Below, in pieces: positions 50,487-59,837 of a stretch of DNA of 64,000 nt. This DNA is from an uncultured Lachnospiraceae bacterium (GTDB lineage: Bacteria > Bacillota > Clostridia > Lachnospirales > Lachnospiraceae): positions 62,001 through 126,000 of the forward strand of contig CAIFEV010000002.1 of the NCBI GenBank assembly GCA_903789615.1, in the 5' to 3' direction. Position 1 is the first letter of the stretch. Each line of letters begins with the position of its first letter. Made by a program: the position numbers and the translations under genes. The notes under the pieces were generated by a model. The model saw nothing but the letters and a program-made list of their open reading frames with translations, did not search any database and had not been told where the DNA came from.

Positions 50487-51668
50487 TCACCAGATAAACT
50501 GTTCTGTGCCCGTCAGCTTCCAGATCGCCTCAATGAAATAGTAGTCGCCATAGATGATGGTGAACTCGTGCTCTTTGTCGTGATACGCCGCCGTGCACTT
50601 CTCAATCAGCTCATCATCCTCCGGGTCCGCATCAAAGAAGTTGTCATACAGTGCCTTCAGCATCTTCAGCGCCGCATCCCGGTAATCCTGCGCGAGCTTC
50701 TGTCTCTCATTCTCATCCTTATCTGAATCCTTCTCAACCTGTTCTGCCAGTGTGAGCAGTCCGCACGAAGCGATTGCGGCGGCTGTCGAGTCGACATAGT
50801 TGGGCTCGCCCTGCGGCACGCGGAAATCCGTCAGGATAATACCGTCATCCGGGATATTGCTCAGAAAATACGCCGCCACCTTCTCGGCCGTGCGCAGATA
50901 CCGCGGTGCTCCGGTGTGCAGGAAGCTGAGCGTAAAGCCGTACAGGGCCCACGCCTGGCCTCTGGTCCAGGAAGAGCCGACACCGTATCCCTGTCCGCCG
51001 TAATCTCTGACGTACTCACCGGTACACGGGTCAAACTCACAGATATGTCTTGCCGAACCGTCTTCCCGGATGAAATTCCTCATCGCCGTGTCAGCATGCC
51101 GCATGGCCGTGTTCTTAAACCGGGGGTCTTTCAGTTCATCCGAAGCCCAGTACAGAAGCGGAAGGTTCATCATGCAGTCGATGATCGCCCATCCGGTCGT
51201 GTCACCGCCCCAGGCGCTGGTTCCGTTCCAGGCGCGGATGAATCCCTGTCCGGCCGGATTGAACCGTCCCGCCAGGTTGCCGGCCGCCAGAAGGCCGCGG
51301 TTCCTCGCAGCCCGGTTCCCCGTCATCCGGTAATCCGCCACCGCTGTCGGAAGCCAGGTAAAGCCGCTGTCATGGCTCAGCGCGTCCGCATTGAACAGCT
51401 GCTGATCCTGTTTTTTCTCAAGCTCTTCCGCCTCACTGCGGTACAGCGGATCTTCCGTCGCCTTGTAAAGCTGCCACAATATCCCGCCCCAGAAGCCGTT
51501 GGTCCACCACGCGATCTGATCGGGGCCGGACCTGTCGTCGAAACGGTGATTGTGCGTTGTGTAGGGAACTTTCCCCCGGTTCCGGGTTACTACTGTCTTT
51601 TCTTTCTCCAGAATGCTCTTTTTCGCATCGTCGATCCACGAGAGATCCATCTGTTCACTCCTTTTCAC
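50487..51668 (-). CDS. Glycoside hydrolase family 88, B
   Basis: 393 aa; WWTNGFWGGILWQLYKATEDPLYR, LSHDSGFTWLPTAVADYR, WTRGQAWALYGFTLSFLHTGAPRYLRTAEKVAAYF. Confidence 0.92.
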   Translation of the reverse strand: MKRSEQMDLSWIDDAKKSILEKEKTVVTRNRGKVPYTTHNHRFDDRSGPDQIAWWTNGFWGGILWQLYKATEDPLYRSEAEELEKKQDQQLFNADALSHDSGFTWLPTAVADYRMTGNRAARNRGLLAAGNLAGRFNPAGQGFIRAWNGTSAWGGDTTGWAIIDCMMNLPLLYWASDELKDPRFKNTAMRHADTAMRNFIREDGSARHICEFDPCTGEYVRDYGGQGYGVGSSWTRGQAWALYGFTLSFLHTGAPRYLRTAEKVAAYFLSNIPDDGIILTDFRVPQGEPNYVDSTAAAIASCGLLTLAEQVEKDSDKDENERQKLAQDYRDAALKMLKALYDNFFDADPEDDELIEKCTAAYHDKEHEFTIIYGDYYFIEAIWKLTGTEQFIW

Positions 51669-51672
51669 AGGT

Positions 51673-52584
51673 TTACTCTTTCACGGCGCCGACCATGATT
51701 CCCTTGACGAAGTACTTCTGCAGGAACGGATATACACACAGCACCGGAACCGTCGTGAGGATAATCGTCGAGTACTTGATCGTATCCGCAAACATATCGA
51801 CCTGATCCGTGTCAGCGCCGGCCGAATTCAGCAGGTTCGAATTCGCGATCAGAATCGAGCGCATGATGTTCTGAATCGGAAGTCTGTCGTTGTCCTTGAT
51901 GTAGATGGAAGCATTGAACCATGCATTCCAGTGTCCTACGCCGTAGTACAGCAGCAGAACCGCCAGTGTCGGCTTGATCAGCGGCATGATGATTTTAAAC
52001 ACGATCTTCAGGTCATTCGCACCGTCCAGATATGCTGATTCTACCAGAGAGTGCGGAATTCCTTCAATAGCCGTCCGGCAGATAATCGTATCGAATACAC
52101 TCAGCGCCCCCGGCAGGATCAGCGACCACAGACTGTTGTACAGCCCAAGGCTCCGTACGTTCAGATAGTTCGGAATCATGCCGGCGTTGAAGAACATTGT
52201 GATCATGATCATGATGACAAATGGCTTCTTCAGCATCACGTTTTTGGAGGCCCAGAAATATCCGGCAAAAATCGTCAGCAGCATGTTGATCGGCAGCGAT
52301 ACCAGAAGCACGATCAGGGTGTTGGCATATCCGGAGATCAGCAGCGGATGCGTGAACGCAAGCATATAGGAGCCGGCTGTAAATCCGTGCGGCCACAGAA
52401 TAGTGCCAGGATGCGCGCTCACATATGCGTTGTTCGAGAAAGAAGCGCACAGGATATACCACATCGGGTACAGCGTCACCACGCACAGGAACAGCATGAT
52501 GAACACATTGACAACGTCAAAGGTCCGGCTCCCGGCGGATTCATGAATCTGGTGGTTGTTGTTTTTATTCTTGTTCTTAGCCAT
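51673..52584 (-). CDS. Carbohydrate ABC transporter permease (LplC/YtcP-type)
   Basis: 303 aa; VESAYLDGANDLKIVFKIIMPLIKPTLAVLLLYYGVGHWNAWFNASIYI. Confidence 0.93.
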   Translation of the reverse strand: MAKNKNKNNNHQIHESAGSRTFDVVNVFIMLFLCVVTLYPMWYILCASFSNNAYVSAHPGTILWPHGFTAGSYMLAFTHPLLISGYANTLIVLLVSLPINMLLTIFAGYFWASKNVMLKKPFVIMIMITMFFNAGMIPNYLNVRSLGLYNSLWSLILPGALSVFDTIICRTAIEGIPHSLVESAYLDGANDLKIVFKIIMPLIKPTLAVLLLYYGVGHWNAWFNASIYIKDNDRLPIQNIMRSILIANSNLLNSAGADTDQVDMFADTIKYSTIILTTVPVLCVYPFLQKYFVKGIMVGAVKE

Positions 52585-52599
52585 TTTCCATCCCTCCCG

Positions 52600-53568
52600 T
52601 CAGAACAGACTCGACTCGGTCGTCTTCTTGCTCAGCCAGTTTGTGAACAGAAGGAACACGACGTTGATCAGGGAGTTGAAAAGGCCGATCGCCGTCGCCT
52701 TGGAATACAGCGGCATACCGCTGGTCGGGAAGGACAGGCGGTAGATATAGGTCGAGATTACATCCGAAACGTTATAAATGGACGGATTGTAGAGAAGAAG
52801 GATCTTCTCATATCCGATATTTACAATATTACCCATTCGAAGAATGAACATTACCACGATCGTCGGCATCAGCCCCGGAAGGGTGACATGCGTCATCAGC
52901 TGCCAGCGGTTTGCGCCGTCGACCTTGGCCGCCTCGTAGAGCTGCTGATCGATGGACGTGAGCGCAGCCAGGTAGATAATGGAGTTCCACCCGATTCCCT
53001 GCCAGATGTCCGACAGCACATAGATCAGCGGAAAGTAGGCACCGTTCATCAAATAGTTCTGTCCGGTCCCGCCGAATGCCTCAACAATCGTGCTGAAGAG
53101 ACCGTTCTGCTGGCAGAAGATTTTGATGATCGAGCACATTACGACCATCGAGATGAAGTACGGCATGTAGGTGATCGTCTGGACCACCCGTTTGAATTTG
53201 TTGCTTTTGATTTCGTTCAGCAGGAGCGCCAGAATGATCGGTGCCGGGAAGCCGAACAGAATCGTCAGGCCGCTCAGAACAAAGGTATTCTTGATCAGGC
53301 GCCAGAAATACGGGTCTTCAAAGAAATTCTGAAACCAGTAATACCACGGTGATACCCACGGAGAACCGTCAATGCCCCGTGTCAGTTTATAGTTCTTGAA
53401 TGCGATGACCAGGCCGTACATCGGCTTATAGCAGAACAGGATCAGATATATCACGACCGGAAGGATCATGATGTACTTCCATTTGTTCATGCTCCAGTCT
53501 TTCGCAAGCCGGTAACTCAGGGACTTCCTGTCCGCCGGCTGTGCTTTGCTTTTCGTACTTTTTTTCAT
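52600..53568 (-). CDS. Carbohydrate ABC transporter permease (LplB/YteP-type)
   Basis: 322 aa; LYEAAKVDGANRWQLMTHVTLPGLMPTIVVMFILRMGNIVNIGYEKILLLYNPSIYNVSDVISTYIYR. Confidence 0.93.
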   Translation of the reverse strand: MKKSTKSKAQPADRKSLSYRLAKDWSMNKWKYIMILPVVIYLILFCYKPMYGLVIAFKNYKLTRGIDGSPWVSPWYYWFQNFFEDPYFWRLIKNTFVLSGLTILFGFPAPIILALLLNEIKSNKFKRVVQTITYMPYFISMVVMCSIIKIFCQQNGLFSTIVEAFGGTGQNYLMNGAYFPLIYVLSDIWQGIGWNSIIYLAALTSIDQQLYEAAKVDGANRWQLMTHVTLPGLMPTIVVMFILRMGNIVNIGYEKILLLYNPSIYNVSDVISTYIYRLSFPTSGMPLYSKATAIGLFNSLINVVFLLFTNWLSKKTTESSLF

Positions 53569-53647
53569 ACGTTACCCCCGGAATTCTCTAAGAAGATAGT
53601 CCGTCATTGTCCGTGTACCGGGCCGGTTCACCATATTGTTCAAAAGA

Positions 53648-53690
53648 GGGAGCGGGAAATCCGGACCTCCCGGTCCGGATTCCTGCTCCC
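53648..53690 (-). promoter_or_regulatory. Strong intercistronic hairpin after SBP gene
   Basis: GGGAGCGGGAAATCCGGACC tccc GGTCCGGATTCCTGCTCCC, near-perfect. Confidence 0.72.
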
Positions 53691-53722
53691 CGAAAAGTGA
53701 ATCCGCAAATCCCGGAGAGAAC

Positions 53723-55426
53723 TTATCTCTTCTCGTAGCGGTCGTAGCAGGCCTGACGGATCTCCAGAATTCTGCTGAGATTATGCGTCTCAAGTCCGTC
53801 TGTGAACGCCTTCCACTGCGCATCGTCGTTGATGTTCTTGGCACCGGTCAGGAATGCCGCATATGCCTCATCCACATAGGTCGGGAGGTCTGTTGAGATC
53901 GTATCCAGCTCATCGGCCTCCGCCGTGGTGAACGTAATGCCTACCGGCCACTTCCATTCCTTGGTCACGGCATCATTTTTCTTCATGTCATCCGGGTATA
54001 CATAGTACCAGGTGTTGTTTGCCTCAATGGCAACCTTGGAGTTCTTCTGATACAGCAGGTTGGTCGCCTGAATATCCGGACCGCTCCAGGTAGCGCCGTT
54101 GTACTTGGTCATCGGATCCGTATCGGTATCATTGGTCACCAGTTCTGTGAACTTCGGCTTGCCGTCATCGCCATATTCCCAGGAAACGCCCTCTACGCCG
54201 TAGTTCCAGTACAGGAAGCCCTCATCAGAATAAGCGTAGTTCAGAAGCTGAAGCGCTGTCTTCATGGTTTCTTCATCCGCTGTCTTGGTGATGACCGTGG
54301 TCTGCGTTCCGATGCCGGGGCCTCCGAATACGCAGCTGAGTGTGCCGTCATTGCCGGTAACCTGCGGCATGCCTACCCACTCACAGGTCTCGCCGTTGGC
54401 CGCCGCCTCTTTCATCCACACGTTCAGCTGTCCCATGGATGTGTAGGAAAGTCCGGTCGAATTGTTGTGAACCTTGGACTTGATCGTCGTGTCATCCTCT
54501 GACAGGAAGTCCTGATCGATGAGGCCTTCATCCCAGAGCTTGTTCAGCCAGGACAGATAATTGCGCCATTCGGTCTGCGCCATGGCGAACTGCACCTTGC
54601 CGTCCTTGATGTAATACCCCCAGGTTCCGTCAACCTTGTCGTTTCCGTAGGCTCCGAAAGCTCCTGCAAGTCCCATCGTCTCCCAGCGGTTCTTGATCGG
54701 GGCATCAAATGTGGCGCCGTACTTTTCCTTGAACACCTTCAGAACATTCTCGACATCATCGATCGTCTTCGGCATCTCAAGTCCGCACTCGTCGAGCCAG
54801 TCCTTGCGGATAACCGGTCCCTGATACGAGTCATTCCAGCCTCCGTCCTCGCGGAAGAAGCCGAATGTGTAATAGCGGCCGTCATCGGTCTTCATCGCCT
54901 TGTCATAATCCGGATTGGACTGCAGCCATTTCCAGTAATCCGGCGCATATTCCTGCAGATACGGCGTCAGATCCCAGATGATCTCGTCATCCAGATACTG
55001 TGTGGCATTGTTCATGAAGTATCCGGTCATGATGTTCGGCATACTCTGCGGATCTGCCAGAATCGTACTCGTGTACGAGTTTGCGTCCGCACCGGTTGTC
55101 GGGAAGCTCCAGTCGATCTGCACGCCGGTCTGCTTGATCAGTCCGGTGTGGAACGGGGATTCCGACGCATCCTTAAAAGACGTGTGCGGAACCGGTCCGT
55201 CCTGAATATACCAGCTCACTTTTTTTGCATTGGTGAGCGGATAGGTGATTGTTCCGGTTGTCCCGGATGAAGCTGCCGCACCGGACGCCTGCGTTGTCGT
55301 TGCGGAAGCGGCTCCGGATGATCCTCCGGACTCCATGTTTACTTTCTCCGTATTGCACCCGGCGAGCGCTGACGCGCCCAGAGCTCCCATCAGTGCAATG
55401 GCAGAGATGCGTTTCATTACCTGCAT
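53723..55426 (-). CDS. Extracellular substrate-binding lipoprotein (LipO/YtcQ-type)
   Basis: 567 aa; lipobox GASALAGC; followed by LplB/LplC-type permeases. Confidence 0.92.
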   Translation of the reverse strand: MQVMKRISAIALMGALGASALAGCNTEKVNMESGGSSGAASATTTQASGAAASSGTTGTITYPLTNAKKVSWYIQDGPVPHTSFKDASESPFHTGLIKQTGVQIDWSFPTTGADANSYTSTILADPQSMPNIMTGYFMNNATQYLDDEIIWDLTPYLQEYAPDYWKWLQSNPDYDKAMKTDDGRYYTFGFFREDGGWNDSYQGPVIRKDWLDECGLEMPKTIDDVENVLKVFKEKYGATFDAPIKNRWETMGLAGAFGAYGNDKVDGTWGYYIKDGKVQFAMAQTEWRNYLSWLNKLWDEGLIDQDFLSEDDTTIKSKVHNNSTGLSYTSMGQLNVWMKEAAANGETCEWVGMPQVTGNDGTLSCVFGGPGIGTQTTVITKTADEETMKTALQLLNYAYSDEGFLYWNYGVEGVSWEYGDDGKPKFTELVTNDTDTDPMTKYNGATWSGPDIQATNLLYQKNSKVAIEANNTWYYVYPDDMKKNDAVTKEWKWPVGITFTTAEADELDTISTDLPTYVDEAYAAFLTGAKNINDDAQWKAFTDGLETHNLSRILEIRQACYDRYEKR

Positions 55427-55710
55427 ACATTTTCCTCCTTCTCATGTATACAAAATATATCTGTTTAACAGCTTTTCATCCGACCGGTCCGGCTTCCCCT
55501 GAAAACAAATCCATCCGGATCCTTTCAGATTGTGTTCTGCCTCACGCCCATCAATCTGTGAGCAGTATAAATGATTTTTGTGCAATTTCAAGTATTTTAA
55601 GGCTGTTTGGCGCCGTTTTTAGTATGTTTTTAACAATTCAACATGTTTTTGAGAAATTGCACATATGCTTTCTGGCCGCAGGTTCTGAAGAATGCTTCTT
55701 CCGGACAGAA

Positions 55711-55911
55711 CAGACCGGCATGGGTTTCCTGGATTACATAACGCCCCGGCGCATCGAAAAAGCCAAGCAGCTCCTGCTCTCCGGAGATGTGAAAATCTAC
55801 GAAGCCGCCGAAGCGCTTGGCTTTGAGTCCGCCTTTTACTTTTCAAAAGTATTCAAGAAAAAAGAAGGGTGCTCGCCGAAAGAATTCATACAGTGTAAAA
55901 CGGAGCACTAA
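55711..55911 (+). pseudogene. Truncated AraC-family (HTH_18) remnant matching the 3' end of 48390-49679
   Basis: TGMGFLDYITPRRIEKAKQLLLSGDVKIYEAAEALGFESAFYFSKVFKKKEGCSPKEFIQCKTEH vs TGVGFSDYVTTQRIEKAKQLLLSGDVKIYEAAEALGFESAFYFSKVFKKKEGCSPKEFIQSKTES; near-identical DNA. Confidence 0.9.
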
Positions 55912-57901
55912 GCAGCTGCTTCTTAGCATCTTCAGCATCTGCAAACGGTCCGGGAATGACGTGTATCCCGCGATGATCTCCAAAATAGTCATAATTGAAA
56001 GTGATCGGAGTACCGTCCGGATTCTCGAAAGCCTGCGTCGGTTCAAACGCCTTGCCGAGTGTGGCGGTATCGATCATGTCAGTGCTAAAGCCGTCAAGAT
56101 ACTCGTAAAGATTTGTGTCGAGCATGTAGCGGCCGTCCGTTTCCACAAGCCGGACCCTTACACTGTGATTATCATCGACGAGATTGTGCTTTTCCTTCTT
56201 CCAGGCCTTTGCGCCATTAAAATAAGCATTGCCGCTGCACCATATCGGCAGATGGCCGAAATGGGCAGACTCGAGCCTGGCCATGTTCGGAATCTCCTGT
56301 TCCATGTCAAACTGGGCAATCCACTCATCATAAGTCGGATACTCATCCCAGACATGCGTTCCAACTTCACGGTTGTCAGTCTGAACCTTGTCCGGATCCG
56401 AGTCACTGCGAAGTATGAACGGCTCCGGGGAATATTTCTGGACGAAGATGTTGTTGTAGAAGCGGTCGTCACCATGCAGAATGGTCATAAAGCCCTGAAC
56501 CTCGGTGCGGTGCGGCATATGATACGGCGTATAGCGCCATCCGGTCCCTTCACCGACGCAGGTCAGCGCGCCACAGATAAGGTTGTGCACCATCGCGACA
56601 CCTTCCGTGGCGATACGAAGCGACACATCCGAGAGAAGGATGTTGTTGTCAATCAGAGTCGGGCCGTGTCCGACTTCCACAAAGATATCCTGACTGCACA
56701 TACCACCCGTCAGAGCCCTGGCAAATGCCGGACGCTGATTATCATGCAGCAGATTCTGCGTAATCCTTGTCCCCTGTGCTTCCCAATCCGTCCAGATCCC
56801 CATCGTGCAGTGATGGATATGGTTCCGCCGCATAATGACATCGATGGCAGCATGCATCTTGATGCCGGCGATTTCCGCGCCGCCAAGCTCCATCATATTG
56901 TTGATATGGTGAATATGATTGTCCTCGATGATACTGAAGACGCCGCCCATACGCCCGATGATGCCGCCCTGCTCACAATCGTGGATGTTGTTTCGGCGGA
57001 TGATGTGGCTTCCGACTTTCTCCTTCAGCCAGCCGTGATACTGTCCGCGGCAGACCGCATCGCGCTCCATCTGCGTCGGGCTCTTCACATGATGAACCGT
57101 GAAGAAGTTATCATTGTCCGCATCATAGTACTTTCCCAGGGATATGCCGGCGCACTTGCTGCCCCAGATTTCGCAGTCCTCAATGATCCATCCTTTTGAC
57201 CAGTGCGGGCCGATCATACCGTCCTGATAAGCAGCCGGCGGCGCCCAGGTCGTTGCCGCTTTATTGATATCAAAGCCGCTTACAGTGATATAGCCGATGC
57301 CGTTTTTCTGCGGCATAAAACACTCGCGTCGGACGGTAATCTCGACGTTCTCCTTCACAGGATCTGCGCCCTGGAAATTGGCGTAAATAACAGTCTCATT
57401 CTTCTCTATGTCCTGCTCCGTGAACCATTTGCGTTTTGAAGCTTCCGGATTCCACGAGCACTCATAGATCTCTCCTCTGATGCACGCCTCGAGCGAGGAC
57501 ACCTCATAGAGTGCCTGATCGTTCAGCCAGACACAGCCGGTGTGCTTGTCACGTTTTGCAAAATACCAGTCACCGAAGACGTACGTGGTGTAAGGATTGT
57601 ATTCGCCGAATACACCGTTCGGAATACGGGTGACCCAGACATCTCCTGTATAAGGCTCCCAGTCCTTCACCTCTTCCGCGCCGGTGATCTTTGCGCCCAG
57701 AGGCTTTATACTCCGGTACGTGATGCGGGCATCTTCCGTGCCCGCATGGACCGGTTCAACATTCTCGCGATACGTGCCCGGGGCGACAAGGACCTCATCG
57801 CCCGGAACTGCAGCCTTTGCCGCGTCGCTGATGCGCCGGAACGGCATCTCCTTCGATCCGTTTCCGTCGCATTCCGCACTGACGTTTACATAAATTATCA
57901 T
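55886..57901 (-). CDS. Right-handed parallel beta-helix protein (putative carbohydrate-active), no signal peptide
   Basis: From MIIYVNVSAECDGNGSKEMPFRRISDAAKAAVPGDEVLVAPGTYRE; parallel-helix repeats (HIIRRNNIHDCEQGGIIGRMGGVFSIIEDNHIHHINN). Confidence 0.85.
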   Translation of the reverse strand: MIIYVNVSAECDGNGSKEMPFRRISDAAKAAVPGDEVLVAPGTYRENVEPVHAGTEDARITYRSIKPLGAKITGAEEVKDWEPYTGDVWVTRIPNGVFGEYNPYTTYVFGDWYFAKRDKHTGCVWLNDQALYEVSSLEACIRGEIYECSWNPEASKRKWFTEQDIEKNETVIYANFQGADPVKENVEITVRRECFMPQKNGIGYITVSGFDINKAATTWAPPAAYQDGMIGPHWSKGWIIEDCEIWGSKCAGISLGKYYDADNDNFFTVHHVKSPTQMERDAVCRGQYHGWLKEKVGSHIIRRNNIHDCEQGGIIGRMGGVFSIIEDNHIHHINNMMELGGAEIAGIKMHAAIDVIMRRNHIHHCTMGIWTDWEAQGTRITQNLLHDNQRPAFARALTGGMCSQDIFVEVGHGPTLIDNNILLSDVSLRIATEGVAMVHNLICGALTCVGEGTGWRYTPYHMPHRTEVQGFMTILHGDDRFYNNIFVQKYSPEPFILRSDSDPDKVQTDNREVGTHVWDEYPTYDEWIAQFDMEQEIPNMARLESAHFGHLPIWCSGNAYFNGAKAWKKEKHNLVDDNHSVRVRLVETDGRYMLDTNLYEYLDGFSTDMIDTATLGKAFEPTQAFENPDGTPITFNYDYFGDHRGIHVIPGPFADAEDAKKQLLSAPFYTV

Positions 57902-57921
57902 CAGGAATTCTCCATTCCTTT

Positions 57922-58665
57922 TCAACTGTGTTCCCGCAGAAAATCCGTGACCGCCTCCGTCACCATCGGAAGATGATACGTGTAGCAGTGGTCATCGTCA
58001 GGGATCGTCACAAGCTTCGCGTTTTCATAAAGCTGTGCCGCTCTGACGGCATACTCATACGGAACAGCTTCATCCCTGTCCCCCTGCACGATCAGCACAG
58101 GACCATGATAGCGGCGGATTTCATCCTCAACGTGTATCGTCTGGGCCACTCTCGCATAATTGCCGTCAAGAATCACGTCTCCCCGCCTCAACTCATCCGG
58201 TATGTGCGCAGGATCAAAGGTGGCTCCCAGAACTTCCCCGCTTCGGGCAAGATCCGGTATCATCCATGCCGGTGAGAGCGGAAGCACCGCTTTAAAATCA
58301 TCAGGGCACATGCCGGCAATCAGCATGGTCAGAAGTCCGCCCTGCGAATGTCCGCAGAGATAAAGATCCGTCGCAAAGTCCAGATTTCTTGCATACTTCA
58401 CCACCGCAAGGGCATTTCCGACCCATTTGTACAGTGTGTGATTCCGGAATTCTCCGCCGCTCTTCCCGTGGCCGTACATTTCAACACGCAGAACAGCGAT
58501 ACCGACGGAATTGACAGCTTCCTGCACCGCAACAATGTGCCGCTCCTCCATATGACCTGTAAATCCATGAATCAGGATCATCAAAGGACATTTGTCTCTG
58601 CCTTCCGGCATGTCAAGCTTTGCGTGCAGCCGGATTCCATCATCTTCGATGTAAAATTCTTCCAT
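57922..58665 (-). CDS. Alpha/beta hydrolase
   Basis: MEEFYIEDDGIRLHAKLDMPEGRDKCPLMILIHGFTGHMEE; GHSQGG nucleophile elbow. Confidence 0.9.
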   Translation of the reverse strand: MEEFYIEDDGIRLHAKLDMPEGRDKCPLMILIHGFTGHMEERHIVAVQEAVNSVGIAVLRVEMYGHGKSGGEFRNHTLYKWVGNALAVVKYARNLDFATDLYLCGHSQGGLLTMLIAGMCPDDFKAVLPLSPAWMIPDLARSGEVLGATFDPAHIPDELRRGDVILDGNYARVAQTIHVEDEIRRYHGPVLIVQGDRDEAVPYEYAVRAAQLYENAKLVTIPDDDHCYTYHLPMVTEAVTDFLREHS

Positions 58666-58726
58666 ATGGTTTTCGCACTTCCGCTGCCCGGACACCGTAT
58701 CTTCCGCACAGGCTTTTAGACGCTTA

Positions 58727-59815
58727 TTATACCATCAACGTCAGATTTTTCGCCATCATCTCCGCCTTCACGGACAGCTCCGCCGCCTTGAAGGCGTGGT
58801 CCTGGCTCATTGCCGTTTCGGTGCGGTTGAGGCAGTCCAGGATAAGCTGTCCGAAGTACGGATAGCCGACCTTCCCGTCGACCTCAAAGTGCTGCTCGCC
58901 GTCCTTATTGACCAGGAATACATGATTTCCTGTCTTCTGCGCAGCCACGTTCACATATTTGCGCAGCTCAATGTACCCGTCCGTCCCGATGATAAATGTC
59001 CGCCCGTCGCCCCAGGTGCTTAAGCCATCCGGCGTGAACCAGTCCACCCGGAAGTGCTGCGTCGCCCCGTTGTCACCGACCAGCACCGCATCGCCGAAAT
59101 CCTCCAGTCCCGGGTGATCCGGATGATTGTAATTCCCGACTTCACTGTACTGGACATTGGCATCTTTTACATGACAGTAATACAGGAACTGCTCAATCTG
59201 GTGGCTGCCGATGTCGCAGAGAATTCCGCCGTACTTCTCTTTCTCAAAGAACCAGTCCGGCCGGCTCTTCGGATCTCCGATGCGGTGCGGCCCGAAGCCG
59301 TCCACGTGAATCGGCCGGCCGATTGCGCCCTCGTCGATCAGATACCCGGCATAAACCGCTGCCTCGACATGAATCCGCTCACTGTAGTAGACCATGTACT
59401 TGCGGCCGGTCTTTTTCACCATCTCCTTTGCCGCCTGCAGCTGCGAAAGCGTCGTGAGCGGCGCCTTGTCGGTAAAATAGTCCTTGCCCGCCGCCATGGC
59501 GCGCAGGCCCAGCGCACAGCGCTCGCTCGTCACATGCGCGCCGGCCACCAGCTTCACCTCCGGGTCCTCAAAGACTTCTTCCTCACTGCGGGCCGCCTTT
59601 GCCCCCGGAAAAGCCTTCTGAAAAGCCTTGACCTTCTCCGGATCCGGGTCGTAGACCCACTTCACTTCCGCTCCGGCCTCCGTAAGCCCGTTGCACATGC
59701 CGTATATGTGGCCGTGGTCCAGGTGCATGGCTGCGATTTTAAATTCGCCCGGTCCGACGACCGGCTTTGGTTTTCCCTTCGGCGCATAGTTCATGCCGTC
59801 ACTTTTGCCGCTCAT
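58727..59815 (-). CDS. Gfo/Idh/MocA family oxidoreductase, A
   Basis: 362 aa; DYFTDKAPLTTLSQLQAAKEMVKKTGRKYMVYYSERIHVEAA, GGILCDIGSHQIEQFLYY. Confidence 0.88.
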   Translation of the reverse strand: MSGKSDGMNYAPKGKPKPVVGPGEFKIAAMHLDHGHIYGMCNGLTEAGAEVKWVYDPDPEKVKAFQKAFPGAKAARSEEEVFEDPEVKLVAGAHVTSERCALGLRAMAAGKDYFTDKAPLTTLSQLQAAKEMVKKTGRKYMVYYSERIHVEAAVYAGYLIDEGAIGRPIHVDGFGPHRIGDPKSRPDWFFEKEKYGGILCDIGSHQIEQFLYYCHVKDANVQYSEVGNYNHPDHPGLEDFGDAVLVGDNGATQHFRVDWFTPDGLSTWGDGRTFIIGTDGYIELRKYVNVAAQKTGNHVFLVNKDGEQHFEVDGKVGYPYFGQLILDCLNRTETAMSQDHAFKAAELSVKAEMMAKNLTLMV

Positions 59816-59837
59816 ATTTTCGTTTCAGCCCTTTCTC

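Noticed and set aside
45323-51668. Recent duplication of the two GH88 genes
   Set aside because: The GH88 proteins share motifs but are clearly diverged, unlike the near-identical isomerase copies; a single recent operon duplication does not fit.
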